Assembly: GCF_002895435.1 (NCBI RefSeq)
Contig: NZ_POYJ01000010.1
Span: forward strand, 1-64,000
Length of the DNA stretch: 64,000 nucleotides
Source: Aquimarina sediminis
Lineage (GTDB): Bacteria > Bacteroidota > Bacteroidia > Flavobacteriales > Flavobacteriaceae
Reading direction: 5' to 3'
Shown here in pieces: positions 1 through 9,090 of this stretch (position 1 is the first letter of the stretch; the number at the start of each line of letters is the position of its first letter). Made by a program: the position numbers and the translations under genes. The notes beneath the pieces are model-generated. The model made no database searches, had not been told where the DNA came from, and saw only the letters and a list, made by a program, of their open reading frames with translations.

Positions 1-1780
1 AAAGATAAAATGCTCCATCTTGCCCTGTAGTTGGTCCTGTACCATTAGAAGGTGTTCCTCCTGAATCACGAGTCCACTCGATATCATCTCCAGAGGCATT
101 GATCCATGCTCCAAAACCAGATTCAAAACTCTCCGTATATGGAAAAGTTGTGATTCCCGTACACCCTGGAGTAGAGGTGGTTGTTACATTAACAGCAGTA
201 CTACTGGCAGATACATTTCCTGCTGCATCCTTTGCTTTTATGGTAAAACTATAGGTGGTATTAGCCGTAAGCCCAGTTACAGTATAATTGGCTGTAGTAG
301 AGGCACCAACGCTGGTTGCTCCCTGAAATATTTCGTATGCTGTTACTCCCACATTATCAGTAGAAGCTGTCCAAGAAAGATCCACTGAGGTAGCTCCTAT
401 ATTTGAAGCTGTTACATTGGTCGGTACGCTTGGTGCTTGGGTGTCCCCTCCTCCATTAGAGCCAATTACTACAGTATAATCTTCTACTTCGCCATAGTCA
501 AAACTCCCACAAGATGATGGCAAGGTATTATATCTTAGCACTACACGCATTCTGGTAGCTCCATCCAAAGCGCCATTAGGTACGATAAAAGTACCTGTTA
601 CAGGAGTGGTTTGAGTTGGGTTCTGAGAAAATACTTCTTCATTAGCATCTGTAAAGACACCATTTTGATTATAATCTATCCAAACTTTATAAGCTTCGCT
701 ATACACTGTGCCTGCCCAGATAGGGGTGATCGTTATAGTTTGGGAAGCTCCTTTTAGTAAATTTGTTGAAATTGATGTGAAATCCGTATATCCTCCAGTC
801 CCTGCTGTAGATACATTATCAATACTTCCTAGTTGTACTTTTCCTATATATTCATCGTTAGTATTATTTCCATTTGCTGTACAATAACTCACAGTAGTAG
901 TTGTAGTCGTAACGTTGACAGCAGTACTACTACCAGAGGTATTACCCGCACCATCTTTTGCTTTTATTGTAAAACTATAGGTCGTATTAGCCGTAAGTCC
1001 GGTTACACTATAATTCGTTGTAGTTGAAGTACCAATACTGGTGGCTCCTTGAAATATTTCGTATGCCGCTACTCCCACATTATCAGTAGATGCTGTCCAA
1101 GTGAGATCTGCTGAGGTAGCCCCTATATTTGAAGCTGTTACATTGGTAGGAACACTTGGTGCCTGAGTATCTCCCCCTCCGTTAGAACCTAATACTACAG
1201 TATAATCTTCTACTTCTCCATAGTCAAAACTTCCACATGAGGATGGCAAAGTATTATATCTTAACACTATGCGCATCCTAGTAGCTCCATCCAAAGCACT
1301 ATTAGGTATCGTAAAAGTCCCCGTTACAGGAGAAGTTTGGGTTGGGTTTTGAGAAAACACTTCTTCATTAGCATCAGTAAAAACGCCATTTTGATTATAA
1401 TCTATCCAAACTTTATAGGCTTCACTATACACGGTACCTGTCCAGGTAGGAGTAATTGTGATGGTTTGAGAAGATCCTTTCAACAAATTTGTCGAAATTG
1501 AGGTAAAATCGGTATACCCTCCTGTGCCCGCTGTAGATACATTGTCAATACTTCCCAATTGTACTTTACTAATATATTCATCGTTAGTATTGTTTCCATT
1601 TGCAGTACAATAAGCAAAAGTAGTTGTAGCAATTAGGTTACTATTTTTTACATTTGACAAAAATGTTTCTTCTTTTTCAGGGGGCTTTACCCTCGATTGT
1701 TCCTTGTAAACCCACCCCGTACTTATAGTAACAATAAGCATGAGTGCAGTAATTAAAAATAAATGTTTCCTAAATTTCAT
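1..1780 (-). CDS. Secreted GEVED / fibronectin type III repeat protein, C-terminus beyond the window
   Basis: The frame opens with ATG at 1780 and runs without a stop to base 1, so at least 593 residues are encoded and the C-terminus is missing. An N-terminal hydrophobic segment (about residues 5-22) looks like a signal peptide or anchor. Two copies of a module follow. Each has a GEVED-type domain (starting near YCTANGNN, with DYNQNGVFTDANEEVF and ending FDYGEVEDYTVV) and then an FN3 domain (SVPTNVTASNIGATS...VNVTT). A MAM-like segment begins at about residue 545 (FPYTESFESGFGAW). Such proteins in Flavobacteriia are usually large exported surface or adhesion proteins with a T9SS signal at the far C-terminus; that part cannot be seen here. 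The molecular target is unknown. The gene is divergent from the amidohydrolase gene at 2064. Confidence 0.85.
   Translation of the reverse strand, partial: MKFRKHLFLITALMLIVTISTGWVYKEQSRVKPPEKEETFLSNVKNSNLIATTTFAYCTANGNNTNDEYISKVQLGSIDNVSTAGTGGYTDFTSISTNLLKGSSQTITITPTWTGTVYSEAYKVWIDYNQNGVFTDANEEVFSQNPTQTSPVTGTFTIPNSALDGATRMRIVLRYNTLPSSCGSFDYGEVEDYTVVLGSNGGGDTQAPSVPTNVTASNIGATSADLTWTASTDNVGVAAYEIFQGATSIGTSTTTNYSVTGLTANTTYSFTIKAKDGAGNTSGSSTAVNVTTTTTTVSYCTANGNNTNDEYIGKVQLGSIDNVSTAGTGGYTDFTSISTNLLKGASQTITITPIWAGTVYSEAYKVWIDYNQNGVFTDANEEVFSQNPTQTTPVTGTFIVPNGALDGATRMRVVLRYNTLPSSCGSFDYGEVEDYTVVIGSNGGGDTQAPSVPTNVTASNIGATSVDLSWTASTDNVGVTAYEIFQGATSVGASTTANYTVTGLTANTTYSFTIKAKDAAGNVSASSTAVNVTTTSTPGCTGITTFPYTESFESGFGAWINASGDDIEWTRDSGGTPSNGTGPTTGQDGAFYL
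165..1616 (-). repeat. Two tandem copies of a 726-bp GEVED+FN3 coding module
   Basis: The same landmark (TCATCGTTAGTA within the YCTANGNN coding region) recurs at 852 and 1578, a period of 726 bp or 242 codons. The two copies encode almost the same protein and remain closely similar at the DNA level, which suggests an internal duplication that is recent or kept uniform by recombination. Confidence 0.85.
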
Positions 1781-2063
1781 GAGTTTGTGTGAGTTGTGGT
1801 TTATAATATCTCAAAAATACGTTCTATTGTCTATTTAGATCTTTAATTTTATCAACTTAAAAACTGATATTTATCAAAAAAAAGTATGATAAGTATCAAC
1901 ATATGTTTTACCATATTCCATTCTTTTTAGATATGGAGTACATTTAAAAACCACTTCGTTTCAGTAAACATAAAATTATAATACCGAAGGTATTAACCAT
2001 TACCCTTACACATTAATTTATTGTTTATATTTACCCAATCAATTAATTCTACATTCACAATCA

Positions 2064-5000
2064 ATGAATTCACAAATCACTCTCAGAATCGCTTATCTGT
2101 TCTTATTTTTATGTACGCTTACTGCTTTCTCACAAAGCACCAAAAAAGAAAAGGATTCCATAAAAAAAGCCACCAAAGAACTTCCTTTAGAACCTGAACG
2201 TACAGTATCCTTTACCACAGATCAAGGGACTTGGATTTCATTAGATGTAAGTCCTGATGGAAAAACAATTGTCTTCGACCTTATGGGAGACATCTATATA
2301 ATGCCTATACAAGGTGGTAAAGCTACTGCAATTACACAAGGAATGGCTTATGATGTACACCCACGATATAGCCCTGATGGCAAGTCTATAGTATTTATCT
2401 CTGATAAAAGTGGTTCAGATAACATATGGACTCTGGATCTTTCTACCAAAAAGGATAAACAAGTTACCAAAGAGAAAAAGCATAATTTCTTTTCTGCAGA
2501 ATGGACTCCAGATGGAGAATACATTGTGGGAGCCAAAGGGCGCAGAAACATCAAACTACATGTATATCATAAAGAAGGTGGTAGTGGAAGTCAATTATTT
2601 GAAAAACCAAAAGATATAAAAGCCATAGACCCTGCATTTAGTAAAGATGGTAAATTACTCTATTTTTCACAACGTAAAAACTCTTGGAATTACAATGCTC
2701 AGCTACCACAATATCAAATAGGAACTTATGATATGGAAGATGGTGATATGGCAGTAATAACCTCTAGATATGGATCTGCTTTTACTCCTACACTATCAAA
2801 TAATGGTGATTGGATGGTATATGGTACCCGCTTTGAAGAAAAAACGGGTCTTGTTTTACGAAATCTGAAAACCGGAAAAGAGCGATGGCTGGCATACCCT
2901 GTGCAGCGCGATGAACAAGAATCAATTGCTCCGCTAGGGGTACTACCAGCAATGTCATTTACTCCAGACAATAAGAACCTGATTGTTTCTTATGGTGGAA
3001 AAATACATGCTGTATCATTAGAAAACAATACGGCAATCGAAATTCCTTTTGAAGTAGATGTCTCTCTAGATTTAGGTCCCAAACTAGCTTTTAAATACCC
3101 CATAAAAGACACAGAAAAAGCAATAGTTACCCAAATTAGAGACGCCAAACCCTCGCCCGATGGTTCTAAACTTGTTTTTACTGCACTAAACAGGTTGTAT
3201 ATTATGAACTTACCTAATGGTACTCCCAAGCGGTTAACAACGAACGACTTTACCGAAGCGCACCCAACATGGTCGCCTGATGGAAAACATATCGTATTTA
3301 CCACCTGGAAACAAGGAGGAGGTCATTTGTTCAAACTAAGTATTGATGGGGCTCCTAAACCTGTTCAGCTAACCCAACAACCTGGAGTCTATACCTATCC
3401 TTCTTGGTCTTACACTTCTAATAGAATTGTGTTTCATAGGGGAAGTGCCCAAACATACGATAGTGCTATTAGTCCATTTACCGCAGGTGTTCAAGAAGAT
3501 CTGGTATGGATAAATTCTACAGGTGGCATTATTAACTTTATAGACAAGACCAAAGGGAGACAAAATCCTCATTTTACCAAAGTAGATGACCGAATCTATT
3601 TAAGTAATCATGAAAAAGGACTAGTCTCTATTAGGTGGGATGGATCTGACGAAAAAGGACATTTAAAGCTAACTGGGATTACTACCTATGGTTCTCAAGA
3701 TGTCTATGGTAAAGATCATCATAAAATTATATCCAGTGCATTACCCTCTGCCGAAGAAGGATGGCGAGATAAAAGCAAAGCTTCTAAACCTTCAGAAATA
3801 AGAATCTCGCCAGATGGCAAAACGGCATTGGCACTAATTAACAATGATATCTATACGGTAGTTATTCCAAAATATGGTAAAACACCATCTGTTTCTCTTG
3901 CAAAGGCTAATGCTGCTGCATTTCCTGCTATGAAACTAACCATTCTTGGAGGAGAATTCCCCTCGTGGTCTGCAGATAGTAAAAAGGTTCACTGGTCTCT
4001 GGGAGCGAGTCATTTTAAATATGATCTCCTAGCTGGAAAAAAATTTAAGGACAGTGTAATTGCTACCAAAAAAGCAGAAAAAGACCTTAAAAAAACTGAT
4101 TCTTTACAAGTAGACAAAAAGGAAGAAAAAAAGAAAGATCCAAAGTTTGAAGCAGAAGAATTTAAAGTAACTGTAAATTATAAAAAAGATATCCCCAAAG
4201 GCACTCTCCTTTTACAAGGTGGTAATATCATTACCATGAAAGGATATGAGGTAATTAAAAAAGGAGATATTCTTATAGAGAATAACAGAATAAAAGCTAT
4301 TGGTATTTCTGGAAGTATAACAATACCCAAAGATGCAATAACTATTGATGTCACCGGTAAAACATTAGTACCTGGTTTTGTGGATACACATGCGCATATG
4401 TGGCCGTATTGGGGGCTACACAAAAATCAGGTATGGATGTATTCTGCTAATCTGGCCTATGGAGTTACTACTACCAGAGATCCGCAGACAGGTACAACAG
4501 ATGTTCTTACCTATGCAGATATGGTAGAAGCAGGAATGATCAATGGACCTCGTGTGTATAGCACCGGTCCCGGAGTTGGATTTTGGAAATATCAAATCGA
4601 AAGCCTGGATCATGCCAAAGAAGTATTAAAGCAGTACAGTGAGTATTACAATACCAAAAGTATCAAAATGTATTTGGTAGGCAACAGACAACAACGACAA
4701 TGGATTATGATAGCAGCCAAAGAATTAAAATTAATGCCTACAACAGAAGGTGGTTTGGATTTCAAACTAAATATGACCCAGTTGCAGGATGGATACCCCG
4801 GACATGAACATTCTTTTCCAATTTATCCAATCTATAAAGATGTTGTAAAAACTGTAGCAGATTCAAAAATGGCAGTAACACCAACCTTATTAGTGTCGTA
4901 TGGTGGTCCGTGGGCAGAAAACTATTACTACTCCAGAGAAAATGTATGGGGAGATCAAAAGATACAATATTATACTCCATATGAGGAATTAGCCCAAAAA

Positions 5001-5456
5001 TCCCGAAGAAGACCAGGTTGGTTTATGGATGAAGAACATATCTTTAAAAAGCATGCAGCTTTTATGAAGGATCTGGTAGAAGCAGGAGGTTTAGCAGGTG
5101 TAGGAAGTCACGGACAGTTACAAGGACTAGGTTTTCATTGGGAATTATGGTCTATCGGTAGTGGTGGAATGAAGAACCATGATGCCCTTAGGGTTGCGAC
5201 TACCTTGGGTGCTCAAGCTTTAGGATTAGATAACGACTTAGGAAGTTTGGAACCCGGAAAGCTAGCAGATATTCTTATTTTATCAAAAAATCCACTTCAA
5301 AATATAAGAAATACCAATACGCTAACCCATGTAATTAAAAACGGAAGAGTATATAATACCAATACACTGGATCAGGTTTGGCCCGAAAAACAAAAGGCTG
5401 AAGCCTTTCATTGGCAAACTAAAAAGCCTGTAGGGATACCTGGGATCAAAAAGTAA
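2064..5456 (+). CDS. Secreted amidohydrolase with N-terminal TolB/PD40 beta-propeller
   Basis: The 1130-residue protein starts with a signal peptide (cleavage near AFSQ, residue 24). Residues 50-680 carry repeated PD40/WD40-like blades of the kind found in TolB and DPP-IV propellers, with motifs such as SPDGKTIVF, SPDGKSIVF and SPDGKHIVF. A lysine-rich linker at about 680-710 leads to an amidohydrolase of the imidazolonepropionase/dihydroorotase superfamily at about 720-1110. The metal-binding motif VDTHAHMW lies near residue 775, and GSLEPGKLADILIL near the C-terminus is typical of the family. The enzyme probably hydrolyses a cyclic amide or peptide-like substrate in the periplasm or at the surface; the substrate is not known. 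The gene is monocistronic, with a fold-back element downstream. Confidence 0.85.
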   Translation: MNSQITLRIAYLFLFLCTLTAFSQSTKKEKDSIKKATKELPLEPERTVSFTTDQGTWISLDVSPDGKTIVFDLMGDIYIMPIQGGKATAITQGMAYDVHPRYSPDGKSIVFISDKSGSDNIWTLDLSTKKDKQVTKEKKHNFFSAEWTPDGEYIVGAKGRRNIKLHVYHKEGGSGSQLFEKPKDIKAIDPAFSKDGKLLYFSQRKNSWNYNAQLPQYQIGTYDMEDGDMAVITSRYGSAFTPTLSNNGDWMVYGTRFEEKTGLVLRNLKTGKERWLAYPVQRDEQESIAPLGVLPAMSFTPDNKNLIVSYGGKIHAVSLENNTAIEIPFEVDVSLDLGPKLAFKYPIKDTEKAIVTQIRDAKPSPDGSKLVFTALNRLYIMNLPNGTPKRLTTNDFTEAHPTWSPDGKHIVFTTWKQGGGHLFKLSIDGAPKPVQLTQQPGVYTYPSWSYTSNRIVFHRGSAQTYDSAISPFTAGVQEDLVWINSTGGIINFIDKTKGRQNPHFTKVDDRIYLSNHEKGLVSIRWDGSDEKGHLKLTGITTYGSQDVYGKDHHKIISSALPSAEEGWRDKSKASKPSEIRISPDGKTALALINNDIYTVVIPKYGKTPSVSLAKANAAAFPAMKLTILGGEFPSWSADSKKVHWSLGASHFKYDLLAGKKFKDSVIATKKAEKDLKKTDSLQVDKKEEKKKDPKFEAEEFKVTVNYKKDIPKGTLLLQGGNIITMKGYEVIKKGDILIENNRIKAIGISGSITIPKDAITIDVTGKTLVPGFVDTHAHMWPYWGLHKNQVWMYSANLAYGVTTTRDPQTGTTDVLTYADMVEAGMINGPRVYSTGPGVGFWKYQIESLDHAKEVLKQYSEYYNTKSIKMYLVGNRQQRQWIMIAAKELKLMPTTEGGLDFKLNMTQLQDGYPGHEHSFPIYPIYKDVVKTVADSKMAVTPTLLVSYGGPWAENYYYSRENVWGDQKIQYYTPYEELAQKSRRRPGWFMDEEHIFKKHAAFMKDLVEAGGLAGVGSHGQLQGLGFHWELWSIGSGGMKNHDALRVATTLGAQALGLDNDLGSLEPGKLADILILSKNPLQNIRNTNTLTHVIKNGRVYNTNTLDQVWPEKQKAEAFHWQTKKPVGIPGIKK

Positions 5457-5484
5457 AAAAACATTAAACTAATTTTAAAGAATA

Positions 5485-5668
5485 ATACCAGTCATACTTT
5501 GAATTTACTGTAAAAGAAAGTTAGCTATTTTTGTTTATGCAAAGAAGAAAAATTCAGCATAACCACTTGTGCTGAGACACGTCGAAGTATAGCTACGGTT
5601 AATTTTTATTCTGAAGCATAGGCGAAAAAGAGAATTTTATTGCGGTAAATTCAAAGTATAAATGGTAT
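5485..5668. repeat. 184-bp fold-back (MITE-like) element between convergent genes
   Basis: The outer arms are perfect inverted repeats: ATACCA, 3 nt, ATACTTTGAATTTAC at 5485-5508 against GTAAATTCAAAGTAT, 3 nt, TGGTAT at 5645-5668. Inner segments also pair imperfectly (CTATTTTTGTTTATGC near 5525 with the complement of GCATAGGCGAAAAAGAG near 5620). The element could therefore fold into one long hairpin and end transcription from both flanking genes. It contains no coding frame. Confidence 0.6.
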
Positions 5669-5676
5669 AAGCAGGA

Positions 5677-6543
5677 CTATTCTGTTTTGACTTTATTTTT
5701 TTTGATACCCAAATAAACGGCAACACCTCCGGTAAAAAACATTAATAAACTATATACAGCTGGGGCGACTGCAAATGCAGTATCCCCAAGTAAAACAACT
5801 GCTATAGATATAGCCAAAGTTCCATTTTGGATTCCAGATTCTATGGCAATAGAAATGGCTCTTTTATTATTTATCCTAAATAGTTTTGCAGAATAATACC
5901 CCACCGCCATAGTAATAACATTTAAACATAATGCTACTATACCTGCCTGTTGAATATAGGATACAAAATTTTCTCTTTCTTTTAGTGTAATTCCTACAAT
6001 CACAAGTATGATGACAACACCAGAAGCACGACGAACAGGAGTAGCCATTTTTAATGCAAACCCTTCATTATATCGTCTAATGGTCATACCGATCCCTACC
6101 GGAATCAAAGTAATTACCAAAATTTGAATAATCGTTCTTACGACATCCAGTTTAATCATCTTTCCTTCTTCTAAAAAATGTTGTAACGCAAAATTGATTA
6201 TAAATGGAACTGTCAAAATAGTAATAAAACTACTTAAGGCAGTAAGTGTGACTGATAATGCAATATCACCTTTTGCCAAATGAGATATTAAATTTGAGGT
6301 AGGACCACCAGGGCAAGCAGCCAGAATCATGACCCCTACAGCAATCTCAGGCTGAATTGGAAACATCGAGGCCAACATAAACCCCAACAATGGTAAAATA
6401 ACTATTTGGTTAGTTAACCCTACTAATATCGCTTTTGGGTATACAAATATTCTTCTAAAATCATCAACAACCAAAGACAATCCCATTCCTAACATAATAA
6501 TGATAAGAGATACTGCTAAAATAATTGTTGATATATTATCCAT
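5677..6543 (-). CDS. Bile acid:sodium symporter family (BASS/SBF) transporter
   Basis: I place the start at the ATG at 6543 (MDNISTIILAVSL), because the 22-residue upstream extension is not typical of the family; the protein is then 288 residues. It consists of about nine hydrophobic helices. The family signature region AACPGGPTSNLISHLAKGD (about residues 78-96 of the shorter form) carries the conserved Pro-Gly and Asn of the sodium sites. A second crossing segment, ESGIQNGTLAISIAVVLLG, matches the second unwound helix motif. Members import organic anions with sodium across the inner membrane. The substrate cannot be deduced, and bile acids are unlikely in a marine bacterium. It is convergent with the amidohydrolase gene. 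Confidence 0.85.
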   Translation of the reverse strand: MDNISTIILAVSLIIIMLGMGLSLVVDDFRRIFVYPKAILVGLTNQIVILPLLGFMLASMFPIQPEIAVGVMILAACPGGPTSNLISHLAKGDIALSVTLTALSSFITILTVPFIINFALQHFLEEGKMIKLDVVRTIIQILVITLIPVGIGMTIRRYNEGFALKMATPVRRASGVVIILVIVGITLKERENFVSYIQQAGIVALCLNVITMAVGYYSAKLFRINNKRAISIAIESGIQNGTLAISIAVVLLGDTAFAVAPAVYSLLMFFTGGVAVYLGIKKNKVKTE

Positions 6544-7053
6544 ATTTGAAAGTGTTGGTTCAATAAGCAATATAAAAAAAACATATAATATTCTGGTAAA
6601 ACACCACAAGTTATACGGGTTTATTAAACCTCTAAAAAACAGTATTTTACAAGTGTAAAAAAATAAATGTTTTGCAACAAAGAAATTAAAGGTGACAAAT
6701 TTCCGCTTTTATAAAACAATATATTTAACATAAACAGAATACAGTATTATAGATGTACCACAAATTTATAGTGTATGATATTAAGGTTAATTTCTCATTT
6801 TTAAGAAAAATAAAACCATTAATTAGCAGTATTGTATCAAAACAAGTGGGTCTACGCTAAAATTATCTCGGACCCAAAAAAAACTCACTACACCCTAATA
6901 ATCAATTTATTATACTAATAAAAAAAATCAAATCACTTTTTGATTTAATCAAAAAAACTTAAACAAAATCAAAAAACTAAGTGTTATTATTCCAAAAAAT
7001 AATCTACCTTTAAACTACACAAAAAATAAACCAACTTTTAGGATTTCTTCATT
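6544..7053. other. Divergent intergenic region
   Basis: About 510 bp between the divergent BASS transporter gene and the gene at 7054, strongly A+T-rich. I see no credible coding frame. A short A+T hairpin (AAATCAAA...TTTGATTT) lies near 6925-6950. The promoters of both neighbours presumably lie here, but I cannot place them firmly. Confidence 0.4.
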
Positions 7054-7992
7054 ATGGATATAAACCAGACACTATCCAATTTTATCAAAAAAGATAAAAT
7101 CTGGATTGTTGCCATTACCTTGGTACTCGCTCTCTTAGGCTTTAGCAATATATTAGTAACTCCGGCTATCGATTTTTTATCTAACTTAAACGGGAACATG
7201 ATGCTTGCTCTTGGCATTGCTATGGAGTTAAAAAGTATTACCGAAAGCATCGACAACTCTGGTGTTCCTTTAGTAGGTGGAGTTGCCACAGAACTTACAG
7301 ATATCTTTACCCGGGCAATCAATTATCTAACATTTGCCAATATTGTAGTTGCTGTTCAGACTATCTTGGTTAATATGGGAAAATCATTACTATTCAAAAT
7401 ACTTCCTTTTCTATTTCTAATAGGAGTATTTATAGAAAAATACAAAAAAGTAGCTTTAAAGTTACTGATCATCTCGCTACTTATTAATCCTGGGCTTTCT
7501 ATGTATGTTAATGGAATACATTATGTATCGGATACCATGAAATTAGATCTTGGATCTTCATTACATGAGCATTTATCATCTATCAAAAGTAAATATGAAG
7601 AAAAAAGAGAAAAGCTAACCTCCAAACAAGAAGCTAGAAAAAAAAGACAGCTCGAAAAAGCAAAAGAGAAAGGTCACAAAGATATTGGTCTCTTTAAAAA
7701 AGTTGAAGACACCGTCGTTAATAAAGTTGAAGATGTTGGAGTGAATATAGAGGAAGGTGTCTCTGAAGCCTATCAAATTCTAAAAGAAGGCAAAAAAGAA
7801 CTAATGAAACTTATCATTAATATGATCAGTAATCTTATTGTTCTTTTTCTTATTTTGCCATTGCTATACTTTTATCTTATGAGTTTCTTACTAAAAAGAT
7901 TCTTTCATTTCTCTGCATTGCAAAAAATCGAAAACAACCAAGAAGCAAACTTAAAACAACTAGGCAAAGACCTAACTAATAACCCTAATTAA
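7054..7992 (+). CDS. Multi-pass membrane protein with cytoplasmic charged coiled coil, unknown function
   Basis: I do not recognise this 312-residue protein. It has a hydrophobic segment at about 13-35, three more between about 92 and 152, a long strongly charged and probably coiled-coil stretch at about 175-245 (KLTSKQEARKKRQLEKAKEK and onward), then a final membrane hairpin or segment at about 250-280 and a short charged tail. The N-terminal half is weakly polar and may form a small membrane bundle. The next gene, a GH25 muramidase lipoprotein, starts only 46 bp downstream on the same strand, so the two are probably co-transcribed. A link to cell-wall turnover is inference from that pairing only. 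Confidence 0.7.
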   Translation: MDINQTLSNFIKKDKIWIVAITLVLALLGFSNILVTPAIDFLSNLNGNMMLALGIAMELKSITESIDNSGVPLVGGVATELTDIFTRAINYLTFANIVVAVQTILVNMGKSLLFKILPFLFLIGVFIEKYKKVALKLLIISLLINPGLSMYVNGIHYVSDTMKLDLGSSLHEHLSSIKSKYEEKREKLTSKQEARKKRQLEKAKEKGHKDIGLFKKVEDTVVNKVEDVGVNIEEGVSEAYQILKEGKKELMKLIINMISNLIVLFLILPLLYFYLMSFLLKRFFHFSALQKIENNQEANLKQLGKDLTNNPN

Positions 7993-8038
7993 GTCAGCTT
8001 CATAACATCATTTTTTTACTATTAAACCGACAATACCC

Positions 8039-8773
8039 ATGAAAAAACTTTCTATTGCAATTTTTGCGACCTCTTTACTCCTTTATTCTTGCGCCAATGA
8101 TAAAAAAAACACTACTTGTGAGATGGAAAATGAAAGAATAGAAAAAGACTCTATCATCCTTGGCATGGATGTATCCCATTATCAAGGAAATATCATCTGG
8201 GATGATATCAAAAAAGATGGTGTCAATTTTGTATACATCAAAGCTACAGAAGGAGATACATTTATAGATCCAAAATTTGAAATAAACAGAGCAGATGCCA
8301 AAAAAAACTGCGTCTATCAAGGAGCTTATCATTTTTATGTAACAGGTAATGATCCAACAAAGCAAGCCCTAAATTTCACAAAGGCATTAGGGCAGCTAGA
8401 CTCTGGCAGTCTACCCCCCGTTTTGGATCTTGAAGAAGGCGGTATCAAGGCACCAGTAACCAAAGAAAACTATCAGAAAAATACCTTAATCTGGTTAAAA
8501 ACCGTAGAAAAAGAACTGGGGGTTGCCCCAATTATATATACCAATCTATATTTTGGGATCAAATATCTTGATCACCCTGACTTTGCCAAATATAAATTAT
8601 GGGTAGCTGAGTACACCAAAAAGAAGCCAAAACTACCAGAAACATGGAAAAACCAAGGTTGGACATTCTGGCAACGTACAGATCTCAAAAAGCTAAGTGG
8701 AGTTAAAGGAGACATCGACTATGATGTATTTAAGGGAGACGCTCAGGCATTTAGAGCACTACTAAAAAAGTAA
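8039..8773 (+). CDS. Glycoside hydrolase family 25 lysozyme-like lipoprotein
   Basis: The 244-residue protein has a lipoprotein signal (LLLYSC, lipidated Cys18) and then a single GH25 domain at about 40-240. Recognisable GH25 elements are GMDVSHYQG near the N-terminus of the domain (first catalytic Asp), FVYIKATEGDTFIDPKF, GAYHFY and the PPVLDLEEGG strand with the acidic catalytic pair. The C-terminal part has LWVAEYTKKKP and FWQRTD, also typical. The family cleaves the beta-1,4 bond between N-acetylmuramic acid and N-acetylglucosamine in peptidoglycan. As a lipoprotein it probably sits on the outer membrane, in self wall remodelling or against other bacteria. It follows the membrane protein at 7054 in the same orientation. 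Confidence 0.92.
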   Translation: MKKLSIAIFATSLLLYSCANDKKNTTCEMENERIEKDSIILGMDVSHYQGNIIWDDIKKDGVNFVYIKATEGDTFIDPKFEINRADAKKNCVYQGAYHFYVTGNDPTKQALNFTKALGQLDSGSLPPVLDLEEGGIKAPVTKENYQKNTLIWLKTVEKELGVAPIIYTNLYFGIKYLDHPDFAKYKLWVAEYTKKKPKLPETWKNQGWTFWQRTDLKKLSGVKGDIDYDVFKGDAQAFRALLKK

Positions 8774-9090
8774 CAGACACACTATTTCTGAACTTTTATT
8801 ATTTTAAGTATATACAATATCTGTTGTACATTATCATGTTTTGATTCAAAACTTATCAATTCAAGTGCTTCTATCGTAAACAGAAACACAGTTTTTCTCT
8901 ATGTTGTTCTGAAAATAAGTAAAATTGACACTTCCCTTACATTTCTTTCATAATCTACAACAGATTATACAATGCAACCAGTAGTACAAACACTAACTAT
9001 TAGTATACATCATTTTCAATTTGAAATAGTATTCCTAAAAACTATATTTACCCAGTTAAGACACACTAATTATTATCTAAAATTATTACT
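8774..9090. other. Intergenic region upstream of the serine hydrolase
   Basis: About 317 bp without a credible gene. The only signal I can support is the promoter at 9020-9050. No clear terminator follows the GH25 gene. Confidence 0.4.
9020..9050 (+). promoter_or_regulatory. Putative Bacteroidota sigma-ABfr promoter for the serine hydrolase gene
   Basis: TTTG at 9020-9023, a 19-nt spacer, and TATATTTA at 9043-9050 match the Bacteroidota TTTG / TAnnTTTG arrangement with one mismatch in the -7 element. Transcription would start about 35 nt before the ATG at 9091. Confidence 0.5.

Noticed and set aside
833..1027. 64-residue Ser/Thr-rich frame on the plus strand
   Set aside because: It is antisense to the continuous GEVED/FN3 reading frame, which has clear domain homology.
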